This document shows, piece by piece, positions 7,746 through 15,768 of a stretch of 28,168 bases of DNA; position 1 is the stretch's first letter; each line of letters begins with the position of its first letter. The notes under the pieces were generated by a model. The model was not told the DNA's origin and ran no database searches. It was given only the letters and a program-made list of their open reading frames with translations. Origin of the DNA: a virus; the IMG/VR virus record IMGVR_UViG_3300027980_000517, positions 1 to 28,168 of that record, one strand, 5' to 3'. The position numbers were made by a program, and so were the translations under genes.

Positions 7746-7826
7746 CGCCAACCCACGCACCCGACGACCACGCCCATGAGCGCCCGTGCGACACCCTGAC
7801 GCCGTCACCACCACGTCGGGCGCCCG

Positions 7827-8702
7827 ATGTCCTCCCCGCTCTACAACCGCCGCGTCGAGCTCGCCGTCGGCACCTACGGCGACACCGGACGCGTCTGGAG
7901 CGACCTGCGCACCACGTTCACAGTCCGGCACGTCCGCCGCAGCGCCCCGAACGCCGCGCGCGTCGAGGTCTACAACCTCTCGGCCGACTCGCGTGCATGG
8001 CTCGAGCAGCCGGACCGGGTGTGCTGGCTGCGTGCCGGGTACACCGGCGACGACGAGACCGCGTCCGTGCCACTCGTCCTCACCGGCGACGTCATGTTCG
8101 CCGAGCACGTGCGGAGCGGGCCGGACATCGTGACGCGCCTGCACGTTCGCGAGGGCGAGCGGGCCTTGCGCAACGCGTGGGTGTCGACGTCTACCGCTGG
8201 CGTGCGGACCCGCCGCGACCTGCTGGCCCGGGTCACCGACCACCTCGCTGCGGCAGGGCCGTTCGCGCCGACGGTGCAGGATGCGCTCGATGCGGCCGTC
8301 GGCGACGAGTGGTCTGGACCGGTGGGGTCGACGGTGATCGACGCCGGGGCGAACGACGCACTCGACGCCGCGATGCCGGACGGCTGGACGTGGACGATCG
8401 TCGACGGCGTGCTGCGGATCGTGCCGCCCACCGGCGAGCTCGACGGCACGGCCTACGTCCTCTCGCCCGACACCGGCCTGCTCGAGTCGCCGCGACACCG
8501 GGTGCGCACCACGCGCGGTCGTGTCCGTGCAGACGGCATCGAGGCCCGCTGTCTGCTGCTCGGCGAGCTGCGTCCGGGGCGGGTCGTCCGCGTCGAGTCG
8601 CGCGACATCACCGGCGACTTCGTCGCGACCGAGGTCGAGCACAGCGGCGACACGCACGCCGACCGGTGGGAAACGTCCCTGCTGTTGGAGCCGCGCCAAT
8701 GA
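7827..8702 (+). CDS. baseplate hub protein
   Basis: This 291-residue protein opens with Y-N-R-R-V-E-L-A-V, then F-T-V-R-H-V-R-R-S-A-P-N-A-A-R-V-E-V-Y-N-L-S. That resembles the 'f.v.k......N...v.iyNLs' start of hub proteins in KPP10/Pam3-like phages. It continues with W-L-R-A-G-Y and a V-L-T-G-D-V strand, and ends in a beta-rich region (G-L-L-E-S-P, L-R-P-G-R-V-V-R-V-E-S) like the oligomerisation part of gp27/gpD-type hubs. It overlaps the spike gene by 4 nt. It should form the ring to which the spike and tube attach. No clear ribosome binding site is seen; a 10-bp palindrome (7817-7826) abuts the ATG. Confidence 0.7.
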   Translation: MSSPLYNRRVELAVGTYGDTGRVWSDLRTTFTVRHVRRSAPNAARVEVYNLSADSRAWLEQPDRVCWLRAGYTGDDETASVPLVLTGDVMFAEHVRSGPDIVTRLHVREGERALRNAWVSTSTAGVRTRRDLLARVTDHLAAAGPFAPTVQDALDAAVGDEWSGPVGSTVIDAGANDALDAAMPDGWTWTIVDGVLRIVPPTGELDGTAYVLSPDTGLLESPRHRVRTTRGRVRADGIEARCLLLGELRPGRVVRVESRDITGDFVATEVEHSGDTHADRWETSLLLEPRQ

Positions 8703-9322
8703 CCCGCCCGACCCTCGACGAGGTCCTCACCGCGAAGGTGTACGCCGTGGCGTCCGCATGGGAGAGCGGTGGCCCTGCTCGGGTCGAGCGCTACGACGCC
8801 GAGGCGCACACCGTCGACGTGCTGCCCCTGCTGCAGCGAGAGGACCCGGCAACGGGCGAGGCGCGGTCGCGGCCTGTGCTGCCCGGCGTGCCGGTACACT
8901 CGGCGGCTGGCTCCGGCGGCGCATTCGTCGTCGAGCTCGCGAAGGGCGACGTCGTCTGGCTACTGCACGCGTCTCGGTCGATGGCGGCGTGGCGCGAGGG
9001 TGACCCGGCGAGCGAAGCGCCGAGCCCGCGTCGGCCGCGGTTCCCCCTCGGGTCGGCGATCGCGCTGCCGTTCATGCCGGGTGCAGCGGCGGTTTCGTCG
9101 CCGGCGCAGGTGCGGATCGGCGCGGACGGGACCGTCGCGATCGGAAACGGCACCGTGGACCTCGTCGCCACGCTGCGCGAGCTGATCGACCTGCTCACTG
9201 GTGGCGGTGTGGTGGACCCGCAGAGCGGCGCGCTGGCTCCGCTGGTGGATTCGCTGCTCGCTCCCCTGCAGGCGCGCCTTGAGGCGATGTCGGCGGGGCT
9301 ACTTGCGGTCGAAGCGAGATAG
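8699..9322 (+). CDS. baseplate spike protein (Gp138-like membrane-puncturing)
   Basis: The start is the ATG of an ATGA overlap with the hub gene; the frame is open further upstream, but that part is a shadow. The 207-residue product has V-E-R-Y-D-A-E-A-H-T-V-D-V-L-P-L, then P-V-L-P-G-V-P-V and a G-D-V-V-W-L-L-H strand. This is an OB-fold-like pattern typical of Gp138/gpV spike proteins ('v..yd...t..V.p.l'). It continues with F-P-L-G-S-A-I-A-L-P-F-M and a short repetitive beta region (V-R-I-G-A-D-G-T-V-A-I-G). It should form the central trimeric spike. Unusually, its C-terminal ~40 residues are predicted helical, not a metal-bearing tip. Confidence 0.75.
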   Translation: MTRPTLDEVLTAKVYAVASAWESGGPARVERYDAEAHTVDVLPLLQREDPATGEARSRPVLPGVPVHSAAGSGGAFVVELAKGDVVWLLHASRSMAAWREGDPASEAPSPRRPRFPLGSAIALPFMPGAAAVSSPAQVRIGADGTVAIGNGTVDLVATLRELIDLLTGGGVVDPQSGALAPLVDSLLAPLQARLEAMSAGLLAVEAR

Positions 9323-9335
9323 GTCAGACCTGACC
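9322..9335. repeat. inverted repeat at convergent gene ends
   Basis: GGTCAG and CTGACC are perfect inverted arms with AC between them. The element spans the end of the spike stop codon and the stop of the opposite-strand cargo gene. There is no T tract on either side, so it is not a standard intrinsic terminator. It may be a weak bidirectional hairpin. Confidence 0.4.
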
Positions 9336-10427
9336 GCGTGCGTTCTCCCGTGCTCGAAGCCTTGCCGCCACCTTCCCCATGGTTGTGCGGAGACTCTCGC
9401 CGCGAATCCGCTCTTGCCGCATCCGGGCGCGGTCAAGCAGCTCGCTCGGATCGTTCCAGCACGCATGGATGGCCCAGTGCAGCGACGCAACCAGTGCTCC
9501 AGACTCGGCTTCAATGACATCTGCGACGGGCTCTCCCGTTTTCAATTCAAGCTCGCCATGAGCGACCTTGTTCCGGACCTCGAAGGCTCGATCAAGGCTA
9601 TCCTCCAGAGTTCCGGGGTACGGGAGGTGAAGCACGCCTTTATCTGAGGCCTCGTTCTTCAAGGCCTTGAGCCCCGCGAACGATTCTAGCCTACTCCTCG
9701 AAACACCTCGTATCCGCAATTCCGTTCGAAGTGCGTCTTCTAGCGCGACCGCGGCCATCACTACTTGAGCCCGGTTGGAATGCTCGCGGCTCAGTGAAGC
9801 GGCTGCCAGCTCAAGAGCCGTGCCAAACGTCCTCGACACGCGATCGCATGCGTATCGCCACGCGGGTTCTGCTGAGTCGGTAGGGTTCGAGAATCGCAGA
9901 TCAACTGCTCTCCGGTCTATCGCCGTCGAGCTCTCGCCTTCCCTGCGATCGCGATGGTGCCCTGGTGCCGGGACTGGTGAGTGGTGCTGGCTCCACTCAA
10001 GCCGCTCTCCCGTCCAGGCTTCCCGATACAATTGGGCTCCATGTCTACCGCGGTACCAGGTCATCCCATCGAAGAACCTGTGCAGAAGTCGCTGTGATCG
10101 TTCGCGTGGCCTCAAGAAGGAGATCGCCAGTTCAGTGAAGTCCGCCGAAGATCGGGTATCTCCCGGGATCGCCACCGTCCCCGCAATCGAATTGAGGACG
10201 GAAGAGTAGCGGTCATCAACATTGACCGTGCACCGAACCTCTATGACCGCATCGGTTGGATTCGAATCGCGCGCGACCAGCCGATCGCTAGGCTTGGGCC
10301 ATCTCCGCTCCTCGCCACGGAGCGACACGATGTGCTCGACATCCTCCCAATTGACCTTCTCAACAACTTTCCCTCCGCCGTGAGTGAATCCCATCACCCT
10401 GGATGTCGATACGAGTTCAACCTCCAT
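9324..10427 (-). CDS. HEPN-motif protein, probable defence/exclusion cargo
   Basis: The start at 10427 has a well-placed GGAGG 6 nt upstream, giving 367 residues; an in-frame ATG at 10451 is less likely. Residues ~1-200 are not recognised. The C-terminal part has a helix A-V-A-L-E-D-A-L-R-T-E-L (226-237) and R-N-K-V-A-H-G with Arg285 and His290. This Rx4H (RNxxAH) motif is the active-site signature of HEPN ribonucleases, many of which act in abortive infection. Base composition is clearly lower in GC than its neighbours: 9661-9720 counts 55% G+C, against 73% at 11461-11520. It lies antisense between the spike and gp25-like wedge genes. An RNA-cleaving exclusion protein is inferred. Alternatively, the motif may be structural, as in non-catalytic HEPN proteins. 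Confidence 0.65.
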   Translation of the reverse strand: MEVELVSTSRVMGFTHGGGKVVEKVNWEDVEHIVSLRGEERRWPKPSDRLVARDSNPTDAVIEVRCTVNVDDRYSSVLNSIAGTVAIPGDTRSSADFTELAISFLRPRERSQRLLHRFFDGMTWYRGRHGAQLYREAWTGERLEWSQHHSPVPAPGHHRDRREGESSTAIDRRAVDLRFSNPTDSAEPAWRYACDRVSRTFGTALELAAASLSREHSNRAQVVMAAVALEDALRTELRIRGVSRSRLESFAGLKALKNEASDKGVLHLPYPGTLEDSLDRAFEVRNKVAHGELELKTGEPVADVIEAESGALVASLHWAIHACWNDPSELLDRARMRQERIRGESLRTTMGKVAARLRARENARGQV

Positions 10428-10474
10428 TGGTAGCCTCCGGTCCCTGACCATGCCTCTGAGCGACCAAGTCCAGA

Positions 10475-10480
10475 TACCCT
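10475..10480 (+). promoter_or_regulatory. possible -10 element (TACCCT) for leaderless gp25-like gene
   Basis: A TANNNT hexamer ends exactly 6 nt before the ATG at 10487, and no Shine-Dalgarno sequence is visible. The same arrangement occurs before the genes at 12140 and 15781. No -35 consensus is seen. A new promoter would be useful here because the antisense cargo gene separates this gene from the upstream late genes. Confidence 0.3.
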
Positions 10481-10486
10481 TGGCAC

Positions 10487-10918
10487 ATGACGTTGCTCGC
10501 CCTCAAGCCCACCACCCTCGACGTCCTCGACCTCGCCAGCGGCGGATCCCGCCTGTCCGGCATCGATGAGGTCGCCCAGCGCGTCCGCATCAGCCTCGCC
10601 ATCGGCAAGGGCGAGTGGTGGCGCGACGGCTCGCGCGGCCTCGACCTGCGCGGCGTCTGGCTCGTGAACAGCCCGTCTCCGCTGGGGATGGAAGCGGACT
10701 TCCGCCGCGTCGTCCTCGCGGTCCCGGGTGTCACCGGCGTCCGCGACGTCGCCGTGACCATCGACCGTGCGCGCCGGACCGTGTCGGTGCGCGCCGTCGT
10801 GCTGACCGCTGAGGGTTCGATCGCCGTCAGCAGCGACGGCGACCCGGCGACGCTCGGCGACCTGCTGCGCTGGCGCATGGTCGACACCCACGGCCCCTCG
10901 ATCGCCCCGGCCCCGTAG
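10487..10918 (+). CDS. baseplate wedge protein (gp25 / DUF2634-like)
   Basis: The protein has 143 residues. G-I-D-E-V-A-Q-R-V-R-I-S-L-A-I-G-K-G-E-W is the core of gp25-like baseplate wedge proteins ('...ei.q.i.~rL....gew'). This is followed by N-S-P at ~residue 61 and a strand-rich C-terminal half ending V-S-V-R-A-V-V-L-T. Family length is about 110-145 residues. It lies 2 nt before the baseplate J gene, the normal pairing of wedge proteins. It anchors the first sheath ring to the baseplate. Confidence 0.75.
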   Translation: MTLLALKPTTLDVLDLASGGSRLSGIDEVAQRVRISLAIGKGEWWRDGSRGLDLRGVWLVNSPSPLGMEADFRRVVLAVPGVTGVRDVAVTIDRARRTVSVRAVVLTAEGSIAVSSDGDPATLGDLLRWRMVDTHGPSIAPAP

Positions 10919-10920
10919 AC

Positions 10921-12093
10921 ATGGCACACCCGACCGAAACGCAGTGGACGCCCGCGGGCCTCGATGCGCCGACCCTCGACGAGTGGACGTCGTACTTGCT
11001 CGAGCTCGTCGAAGCACGCAGCGGCGAGCGCATCGTCCGCGACGTGTCGTCGCCGGTGTACGCGCTGATCCTCGGCACGGCCGACGGCCTCGTCCGCGCG
11101 ATGGAGCTGGCGAACGAGACGATCCTCGCGATCGACCCGGCGACCGCAGCGGGCGAGGCGCTCGACATCGCTGCCCGACACGCCGGCATCTCGCGGCTCA
11201 TCGCTTCGCCGTCGACCGCGCTGGTCACCCTCACGGGAACCGCGGGCGTCATCGTGCCGGCCGGGACGTGGGTGTCCGACGCTGCGACGACGACGACCTT
11301 CGCCACCGACGAGGTCGTCGCCATCGGCAGCGGCGGGACGGCCGACGCCGCGGTCACCGCGATCGAGGTCGGTCCCGCGACGGTCGACGACGTCTCGAAC
11401 ATCGTCACCCCGGTCGCCGGCCTCGACTCCGTGGCTCTGGCATCCGGGGCCATCGTGTCGCCCGGCCGCAACCTCGAGACGGACGCCGAGCTGCGCGAAC
11501 GGCTCGACCTCGCTCGCTTCGCGGGTGGGCGCGGGACGCGGGGCGCCATCGAGGCCGCGCTGCAGGCCGTCGACGGTGTCCAGTATGCCCGCGTCTACGC
11601 CAACCGCTCCGACGAGGTCGACGCCGAGTACGGCGGCATCCCGGCACACCATTACCGGCCGGTCATCTACCCCGCCGTCGCCGACGCGCTGGTGGGCGCC
11701 GCGCTCATCAGCCAGGAACCGGTGACAGCAACGTCGTTCGGTGCCGAATCGTACACGGACCCGGACGACGCTGAGCACACGGTGTCGTGGGACGTCGCCA
11801 CCGAGGTCGCCGTCGAGGTCCGTGTCACCGGCGTCCGGCTCGGCCCCGGCGCCCCGCTGGACTACGCCGCGCAGATCGCGGCCGCGTTCGCTGCCACCGT
11901 CGACGAGCTCGACATCGGTGACGACCTCGAGGCGGTGCCGCTCTACGCGCCGCTCGGGCAGCTGGGGTGGGTGCAGCGTGGGATCATCGAGGTGCGCATC
12001 GCCGAGGGGGTGTGGGGCGCGTCCGTGGCGATCGACCACGACGAGGTGGCGACGATGGGTGTGGACGACGTGACGGTGACGCTGGAGGCGTAG
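10921..12093 (+). CDS. baseplate J-like wedge protein
   Basis: The 390-residue product starts with a helical region, then A-A-G-E-A-L-D-I-A-A-R-H-A-G-I-S-R at residues ~77-93. This matches 'a.G..Ld..a...Gi.R', the hallmark of baseplate J proteins. Next come V-P-A-G-T-W-V-S (about 112-119) and the N-L-E-T-D-A-E-L-R-E-R-L segment (about 183-194), equivalent to 'gadpEsDeelR.R'. The G-A-I-E-A-A-L-Q-A-V-D-G-V segment matches the family's 'v..al..v.GV..a.V'. It forms the wedge that triggers sheath contraction. It is about average for the shorter members of the family. Confidence 0.9.
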   Translation: MAHPTETQWTPAGLDAPTLDEWTSYLLELVEARSGERIVRDVSSPVYALILGTADGLVRAMELANETILAIDPATAAGEALDIAARHAGISRLIASPSTALVTLTGTAGVIVPAGTWVSDAATTTTFATDEVVAIGSGGTADAAVTAIEVGPATVDDVSNIVTPVAGLDSVALASGAIVSPGRNLETDAELRERLDLARFAGGRGTRGAIEAALQAVDGVQYARVYANRSDEVDAEYGGIPAHHYRPVIYPAVADALVGAALISQEPVTATSFGAESYTDPDDAEHTVSWDVATEVAVEVRVTGVRLGPGAPLDYAAQIAAAFAATVDELDIGDDLEAVPLYAPLGQLGWVQRGIIEVRIAEGVWGASVAIDHDEVATMGVDDVTVTLEA

Positions 12094-12127
12094 CCCCGAC
12101 CGCCAGCGGCACCGTGGTCCCCGTGGG

Positions 12128-12133
12128 TACCGT
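12128..12133 (+). promoter_or_regulatory. possible -10 element (TACCGT) for leaderless tail I-like gene
   Basis: TACCGT ends 6 nt before the ATG at 12140 in a 46-nt gap without a ribosome binding site. The spacing equals that of the motifs before 10487 and 15781. No -35 box is recognisable, so this is a comparative guess within the window. Confidence 0.3.
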
Positions 12134-12139
12134 CGCCCC

Positions 12140-12703
12140 ATGACGACCGCCCCCCTCGAAACCTACGCGGCAGACGCCGAGGCTCGCCTACCGTGCCCGT
12201 ACCAGACGCCCGACATGCTCGCGCTCGCCGCGGCTGGCGGTGAGGCGGTGCAGGTGCTCGAGCACGTCCTCGCCGAGGCCTACCTCGCGGTGGACCTGCG
12301 CAACGCCTCCGGCGGGCTCCTCGACCTGTACGCGTCCCGCGTCGGCCTGTCCCGGGGCGGTGTCGGAGACGCCGAGCTGCGCGGCCTCGTGCGCACCTGG
12401 TACCGGGTGGGTAGCTCCGCTGGCACCTCGGCCCGCGTCCGTGAGGTCGCGACCGACCTGCTCGGCGCGGACGATGACGAGGTGCGTCTTCTGCAGCACG
12501 GCGTCGGAGTCGAGGTGCACTACGACGCGGACGGCATCGACGGCGAGACCGACCCCGCTCGGCGTGCCCGCTTCGTCGAGTGGGTCACCGACACCCTGCC
12601 GGTCGACGGCGTCCTCGAGGCCGTCGTGCCCTACACCGCCGAGACGTTCCGGCTCGACTCCGGTCCCGGGCTCGACGTCGGCGTCTTCACCGAGAGCTGG
12701 TAG
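12140..12703 (+). CDS. phage tail protein I-like / DUF2612-like baseplate protein
   Basis: This 187-residue protein follows baseplate J, where tail protein I-type wedge partners are found. It has L-L-D-L-Y-A-S-R-V-G-L-S-R-G-G-V-G-D-A-E-L-R. This resembles 'LD.~g.~~gv.R.g.~D..yR', followed by a helical R-V-G-S-S-A-G-T segment. The C-terminal part contains strands (E-V-H-Y-D-A-D) and ends F-T-E-S-W. It probably links baseplate wedges to the fibre encoded next. The start ATG has no ribosome binding site but has a TANNNT motif upstream. The next gene starts 2 nt after the stop. Confidence 0.7.
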   Translation: MTTAPLETYAADAEARLPCPYQTPDMLALAAAGGEAVQVLEHVLAEAYLAVDLRNASGGLLDLYASRVGLSRGGVGDAELRGLVRTWYRVGSSAGTSARVREVATDLLGADDDEVRLLQHGVGVEVHYDADGIDGETDPARRARFVEWVTDTLPVDGVLEAVVPYTAETFRLDSGPGLDVGVFTESW

Positions 12704-12705
12704 CC

Positions 12706-14022
12706 ATGCCCCGTCCCTCGATCCTGCCCACGTGGGCGACCGACGCCGCTGCGCGCGTGTCCATGCCGACGACCGCGAAGCGGCTGATCGGTTGGGTGTT
12801 CGGCGAGACGCCGACGTCCGACATGTTCAACGCGCTGCTCAACCACCTCGGCGAGTGGACCACCTACCTCGACGAGACAGCAACGGACCACGAGACCCGC
12901 GTGGCCGGGATCGAGGACGCGGCGATCCTCGAGCTGCCGGCGGACTCGATGTCAGCCGAGCAGAACCGTCCGTACTGGATCACACCCTCGACCGCCGCCC
13001 CGGGTGAGCGTCACTCGGGCCGCACGCTGTCGGGCACCTGCCTCGCCGTCGCCAGTGATGGCGTCTACGTGTGGGTGGCCGAGGACGACGACCCGGCCGA
13101 CGACCCCGGCGGCGAGTGCACCGTACGGCGCTACCTCGCGCGCGACATGTCGCTCGATGCGACGTGGTCTAAGTCGTACACCGCACCCGTCACTCATATC
13201 GCGACGTCCGGCGGGGTCGTCTACATCGCGGTCGATTCGACCCTGTACGCCATCGATCGCGACGACGACTCCGTGTCGGCGTCGACAGCCATCGGCGCGA
13301 CGATCGAGGCCATTGCGCACGACGGGCTCAACCTCTACGTCGCCACGGGCAACACCGTGTCGGCGTACCTGTCGACGACGGCCGCGACCCTCGGCACTGC
13401 GCTGTGGACGTACGACCACGGCGCCGCGGTGAACGACCTGGCGACCTTCCCCGGTGGGGTCGCGCTCTCGGGCGATCCGGGCACCAACGATGGCGCCAAC
13501 GACTTCGGCGTCGCTCTCGTCGACTCGGTGGCCGGTACGCTCATCGCGCGCGGCATCTCCGACGCCACGTACCCCCTCGGCGCGCGCGCCATCGCCTGTG
13601 ACGGGCGACGCGTCTTCACCCTCGTCGAGTCCGGACGCATCGTCGCCCTCGGCATCTCGGGCGGCTCGACCACGTACGCCCCCGAGCTGTGGGTGTCGGT
13701 CAGCCTCGTGAGCGGCGAGCTCGACGACATCGTCGCCGACGGCCGCGACGTCATGGCGCTGGAGACCTTCTCCACCGTCGAAGCCGTTCACGGCGTCGAC
13801 GCAGCCACGGGCGCCCCCCTGTGGGCCTACGAGAACCCGTCGGACGTGGCCGGCCGGCTGCTCGCCATCGACGCGTTCGGTCCGATCGTCGGCGGCCACA
13901 AGGACGGCGCGTTCGAACTCGCCCGCATTGCCACCGGCAACACCCCGGCCCTCGTTGCCCGGCGTGCGCTGACCGCTGGCCGCACGCCCTTTCACCAGCT
14001 CCTCACCCCGGTGCTGCGATGA
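12706..14022 (+). CDS. tail fibre with beta-propeller-like (PQQ/WD-type) repeats
   Basis: The ATG at 12706 is 2 nt after the previous stop and gives 438 residues. Residues 1-55 look like a phage tail-fibre attachment domain: L-P-T-W-A, then a G-W segment (29-30) and M-F-N-A-L-L-N-H-L-G-E-W (40-51). The remainder is built of repeating strand units such as A-S-D-G-V-Y-V-W-V-A, G-G-V-V-Y-I-A-V-D-S-T-L-Y-A-I-D and D-G-L-N-L-Y-V-A-T-G-N-T-V-S-A-Y. These resemble PQQ/WD-type beta-propeller blades (about six or seven). It is a likely receptor-binding protein. A propeller fibre is less usual than a beta-helix or triple-helix fibre. The gene ends in an ATGA overlap. Confidence 0.65.
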   Translation: MPRPSILPTWATDAAARVSMPTTAKRLIGWVFGETPTSDMFNALLNHLGEWTTYLDETATDHETRVAGIEDAAILELPADSMSAEQNRPYWITPSTAAPGERHSGRTLSGTCLAVASDGVYVWVAEDDDPADDPGGECTVRRYLARDMSLDATWSKSYTAPVTHIATSGGVVYIAVDSTLYAIDRDDDSVSASTAIGATIEAIAHDGLNLYVATGNTVSAYLSTTAATLGTALWTYDHGAAVNDLATFPGGVALSGDPGTNDGANDFGVALVDSVAGTLIARGISDATYPLGARAIACDGRRVFTLVESGRIVALGISGGSTTYAPELWVSVSLVSGELDDIVADGRDVMALETFSTVEAVHGVDAATGAPLWAYENPSDVAGRLLAIDAFGPIVGGHKDGAFELARIATGNTPALVARRALTAGRTPFHQLLTPVLR

Positions 14023-14699
14023 CCGTCCCCTCCGCACGCGACCTCGCCGTCGTCGCTGGCCTCGACTCCGCCCGGTACCCGAGTTGGGTCGACGCGGACC
14101 AGTTCGCCGCTGCCGCCAACGGCGTGCCGCCGACGCTGTCTGCCGGTTTCGACGTCGCCGACGCCCAGGCCGCGCTCATCGCCGTCGAGCTCAACGAGGA
14201 CCCGGCGTTGCCGTCCGCGTGGGTCACCGTCGACACCGTCGCGGACGCGACCACCTACACGGTCACCGTCGGCGGCACGCCGTCGACGTACGTGTCCGAC
14301 GCCGACGCCACCCTCGTCGAGATCCTCGTGGGGCTCCGCGACGCCATCAACACCGACGCGGTGGGTGTGGCGGTCACCGTCGACCTCGACGGCGACGGCG
14401 AAGCCGACGCAGTGCGCGTGTTCATGTCGAGCGGCGCGGCGCCTGTGGTGTCCATCACCGCCGGCGACATGACGGCGACCGACGAGGCGACCGCAGTCAG
14501 CGTCCGTGTCTGGGGCCTGCCCACGGGCCGGGACCGCTGGTCGCTGCTGCACATCGCCCCGTTCGACCTCGCTGCGAACTACGTCGACGTGTGGCGTGTC
14601 GCTCCGCTGCGCCGCGTCTACGTCGAGCTCACCGCGACGGATGGTCGTGTCCGCATCGGCGCGGCGCCCACCGTCCCCACAGCTGCGGACCTCGCATGA
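14019..14699 (+). CDS. unknown late protein, probable fibre or baseplate-tip component
   Basis: The product has 226 residues from the ATG of an ATGA overlap, and it ends in another ATGA overlap. It is rich in Asp, Thr, Val and Ala with alternating hydrophobic strands: T-Y-T-V-T-V-G-G-T, a Y-V-S-D segment, then V-A-V-T-V-D-L-D-G-D-G-E-A-D-A-V-R-V-F. The acidic D-x-D-G-D-G-E-A-D part (near residues 122-130) could bind calcium. No family was recognised. Because it is coupled between two fibre-type genes, it is probably a virion component at the tail tip or a fibre partner. Confidence 0.6.
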   Translation: MTVPSARDLAVVAGLDSARYPSWVDADQFAAAANGVPPTLSAGFDVADAQAALIAVELNEDPALPSAWVTVDTVADATTYTVTVGGTPSTYVSDADATLVEILVGLRDAINTDAVGVAVTVDLDGDGEADAVRVFMSSGAAPVVSITAGDMTATDEATAVSVRVWGLPTGRDRWSLLHIAPFDLAANYVDVWRVAPLRRVYVELTATDGRVRIGAAPTVPTAADLA

Positions 14700-15733
14700 G
14701 CGTGACCGATCGTCAGCTCGCGCCCCGCCCGGTGGTGCTCGTCGGCCTCGCCGGCGCGGACGAGTCCGCCGGATCGTGCGCGCCCACGGTCGAGTCGCTG
14801 ACGATCGGGGATGCGACGTCGGGCGTCATCACGTTCCGCAACGACGCCGACTCCCGGCCGGGCGCCGCCATCGACCTCGCGATCACCGGCGAGTTCGCGC
14901 TCGACAAGACGACGATCGGCCCGCTCGGCCCCGGCGAGACAGAGGCAGTCACCGTCACCGTCACGGCGGTCGGCGCGCAGATCGGCGTGCTGACTGCGAC
15001 GACGAGCGGCGGCGAAGTGGCGGTGTCGGTGAGCAGCTCGCTGTCGCACGTGCCGTCGGCGATCGCCGGGCTGGTCGACGCGTACGACGCGCGACTGCTC
15101 GACGGCGTCACCGACGGCGCCATCGTCACCGCCTTCCCCGCACGGCTCGGCGATGACGCCGCCGAGAACGCGACGCGCAACGGTGCGACGTTCGCCGAGG
15201 ACGCGTTCGGCGCGGGCCTGCACGCGGTGCAGTTCCTCGGCAAGACGGCGAAGTTCGACCTCCCCGCGGCGGTGCGTGCGGCGCTCATCGCTACGGGTGA
15301 GGCCGAGGCGTGGGTCGTGACCAACGGCATCACCACGGGCGTCGGTGCCGAGCCGGTGGGGTTCGGCACCCGCAACGAGACAGGGCAGCACGGGCTCTTC
15401 ACGAGCGGCGGGCTCATCTACACGAACTTCGCGATCACCTCGCAGCAGTCGCTCGCGACGGTCGCGTCCGGGGTCTACACGAACCCTCACGTCGTCCGCC
15501 TGTACTTCCGCGCCGACACCGGCCGCGTCGGCGTCGAGGTCGACGGAGCCCTCGTCGCCGAGAAGGCCGCGACGTTCGGGCTCGACGACGTCCTCACCAT
15601 CGGCGGCGACTACAACGGCACGTACTTCTGGAACGGCGACATCGGGGAGTGCCTCGTGTTCGACCGGTTCCTGACCGGCGACGACGTCACCGACCTCTAC
15701 GCGTACTTCGCATCGGTGTGGGGCGTGTCGTAG
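14696..15733 (+). CDS. tail fibre/adhesin with concanavalin-like (LamG-type) domain
   Basis: The ATG at 14696 overlaps the previous stop (ATGA) and gives 345 residues; the open frame upstream is a shadow. Residues ~20-120 form a beta-sandwich-like region with Thr/Val alternation (E-A-V-T-V-T-V-T-A-V). Residues ~130-345 resemble a laminin-G/concanavalin fold: L-V-D-A-Y-D-A-R near the start, A-V-Q-F-L-G, H-V-V-R-L-Y-F-R-A-D-T-G-R-V-G-V-E-V, then W-N-G-D-I-G-E-C-L-V-F-D-R near the end. The pattern 'G.i.E.liydr.Ls..e...l..Y' is characteristic. It may bind surface polysaccharide during adsorption. A 47-nt gap with no ribosome binding site follows. Confidence 0.65.
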   Translation: MSVTDRQLAPRPVVLVGLAGADESAGSCAPTVESLTIGDATSGVITFRNDADSRPGAAIDLAITGEFALDKTTIGPLGPGETEAVTVTVTAVGAQIGVLTATTSGGEVAVSVSSSLSHVPSAIAGLVDAYDARLLDGVTDGAIVTAFPARLGDDAAENATRNGATFAEDAFGAGLHAVQFLGKTAKFDLPAAVRAALIATGEAEAWVVTNGITTGVGAEPVGFGTRNETGQHGLFTSGGLIYTNFAITSQQSLATVASGVYTNPHVVRLYFRADTGRVGVEVDGALVAEKAATFGLDDVLTIGGDYNGTYFWNGDIGECLVFDRFLTGDDVTDLYAYFASVWGVS

Positions 15734-15768
15734 CCCCCGACGGCGGGTGAGTGGGCCGCCGCCGTCGG

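Noticed and set aside
9201-9647. Plus-strand open frame running from the spike gene into the HEPN-type gene
   Set aside because: Its first part is an out-of-frame reading of the spike gene and the rest is antisense to a better gene.
10417-12141. Minus-strand open frame of 574 codons opposite baseplate J
   Set aside because: Shadow of the strong J-like gene; no recognisable motif.
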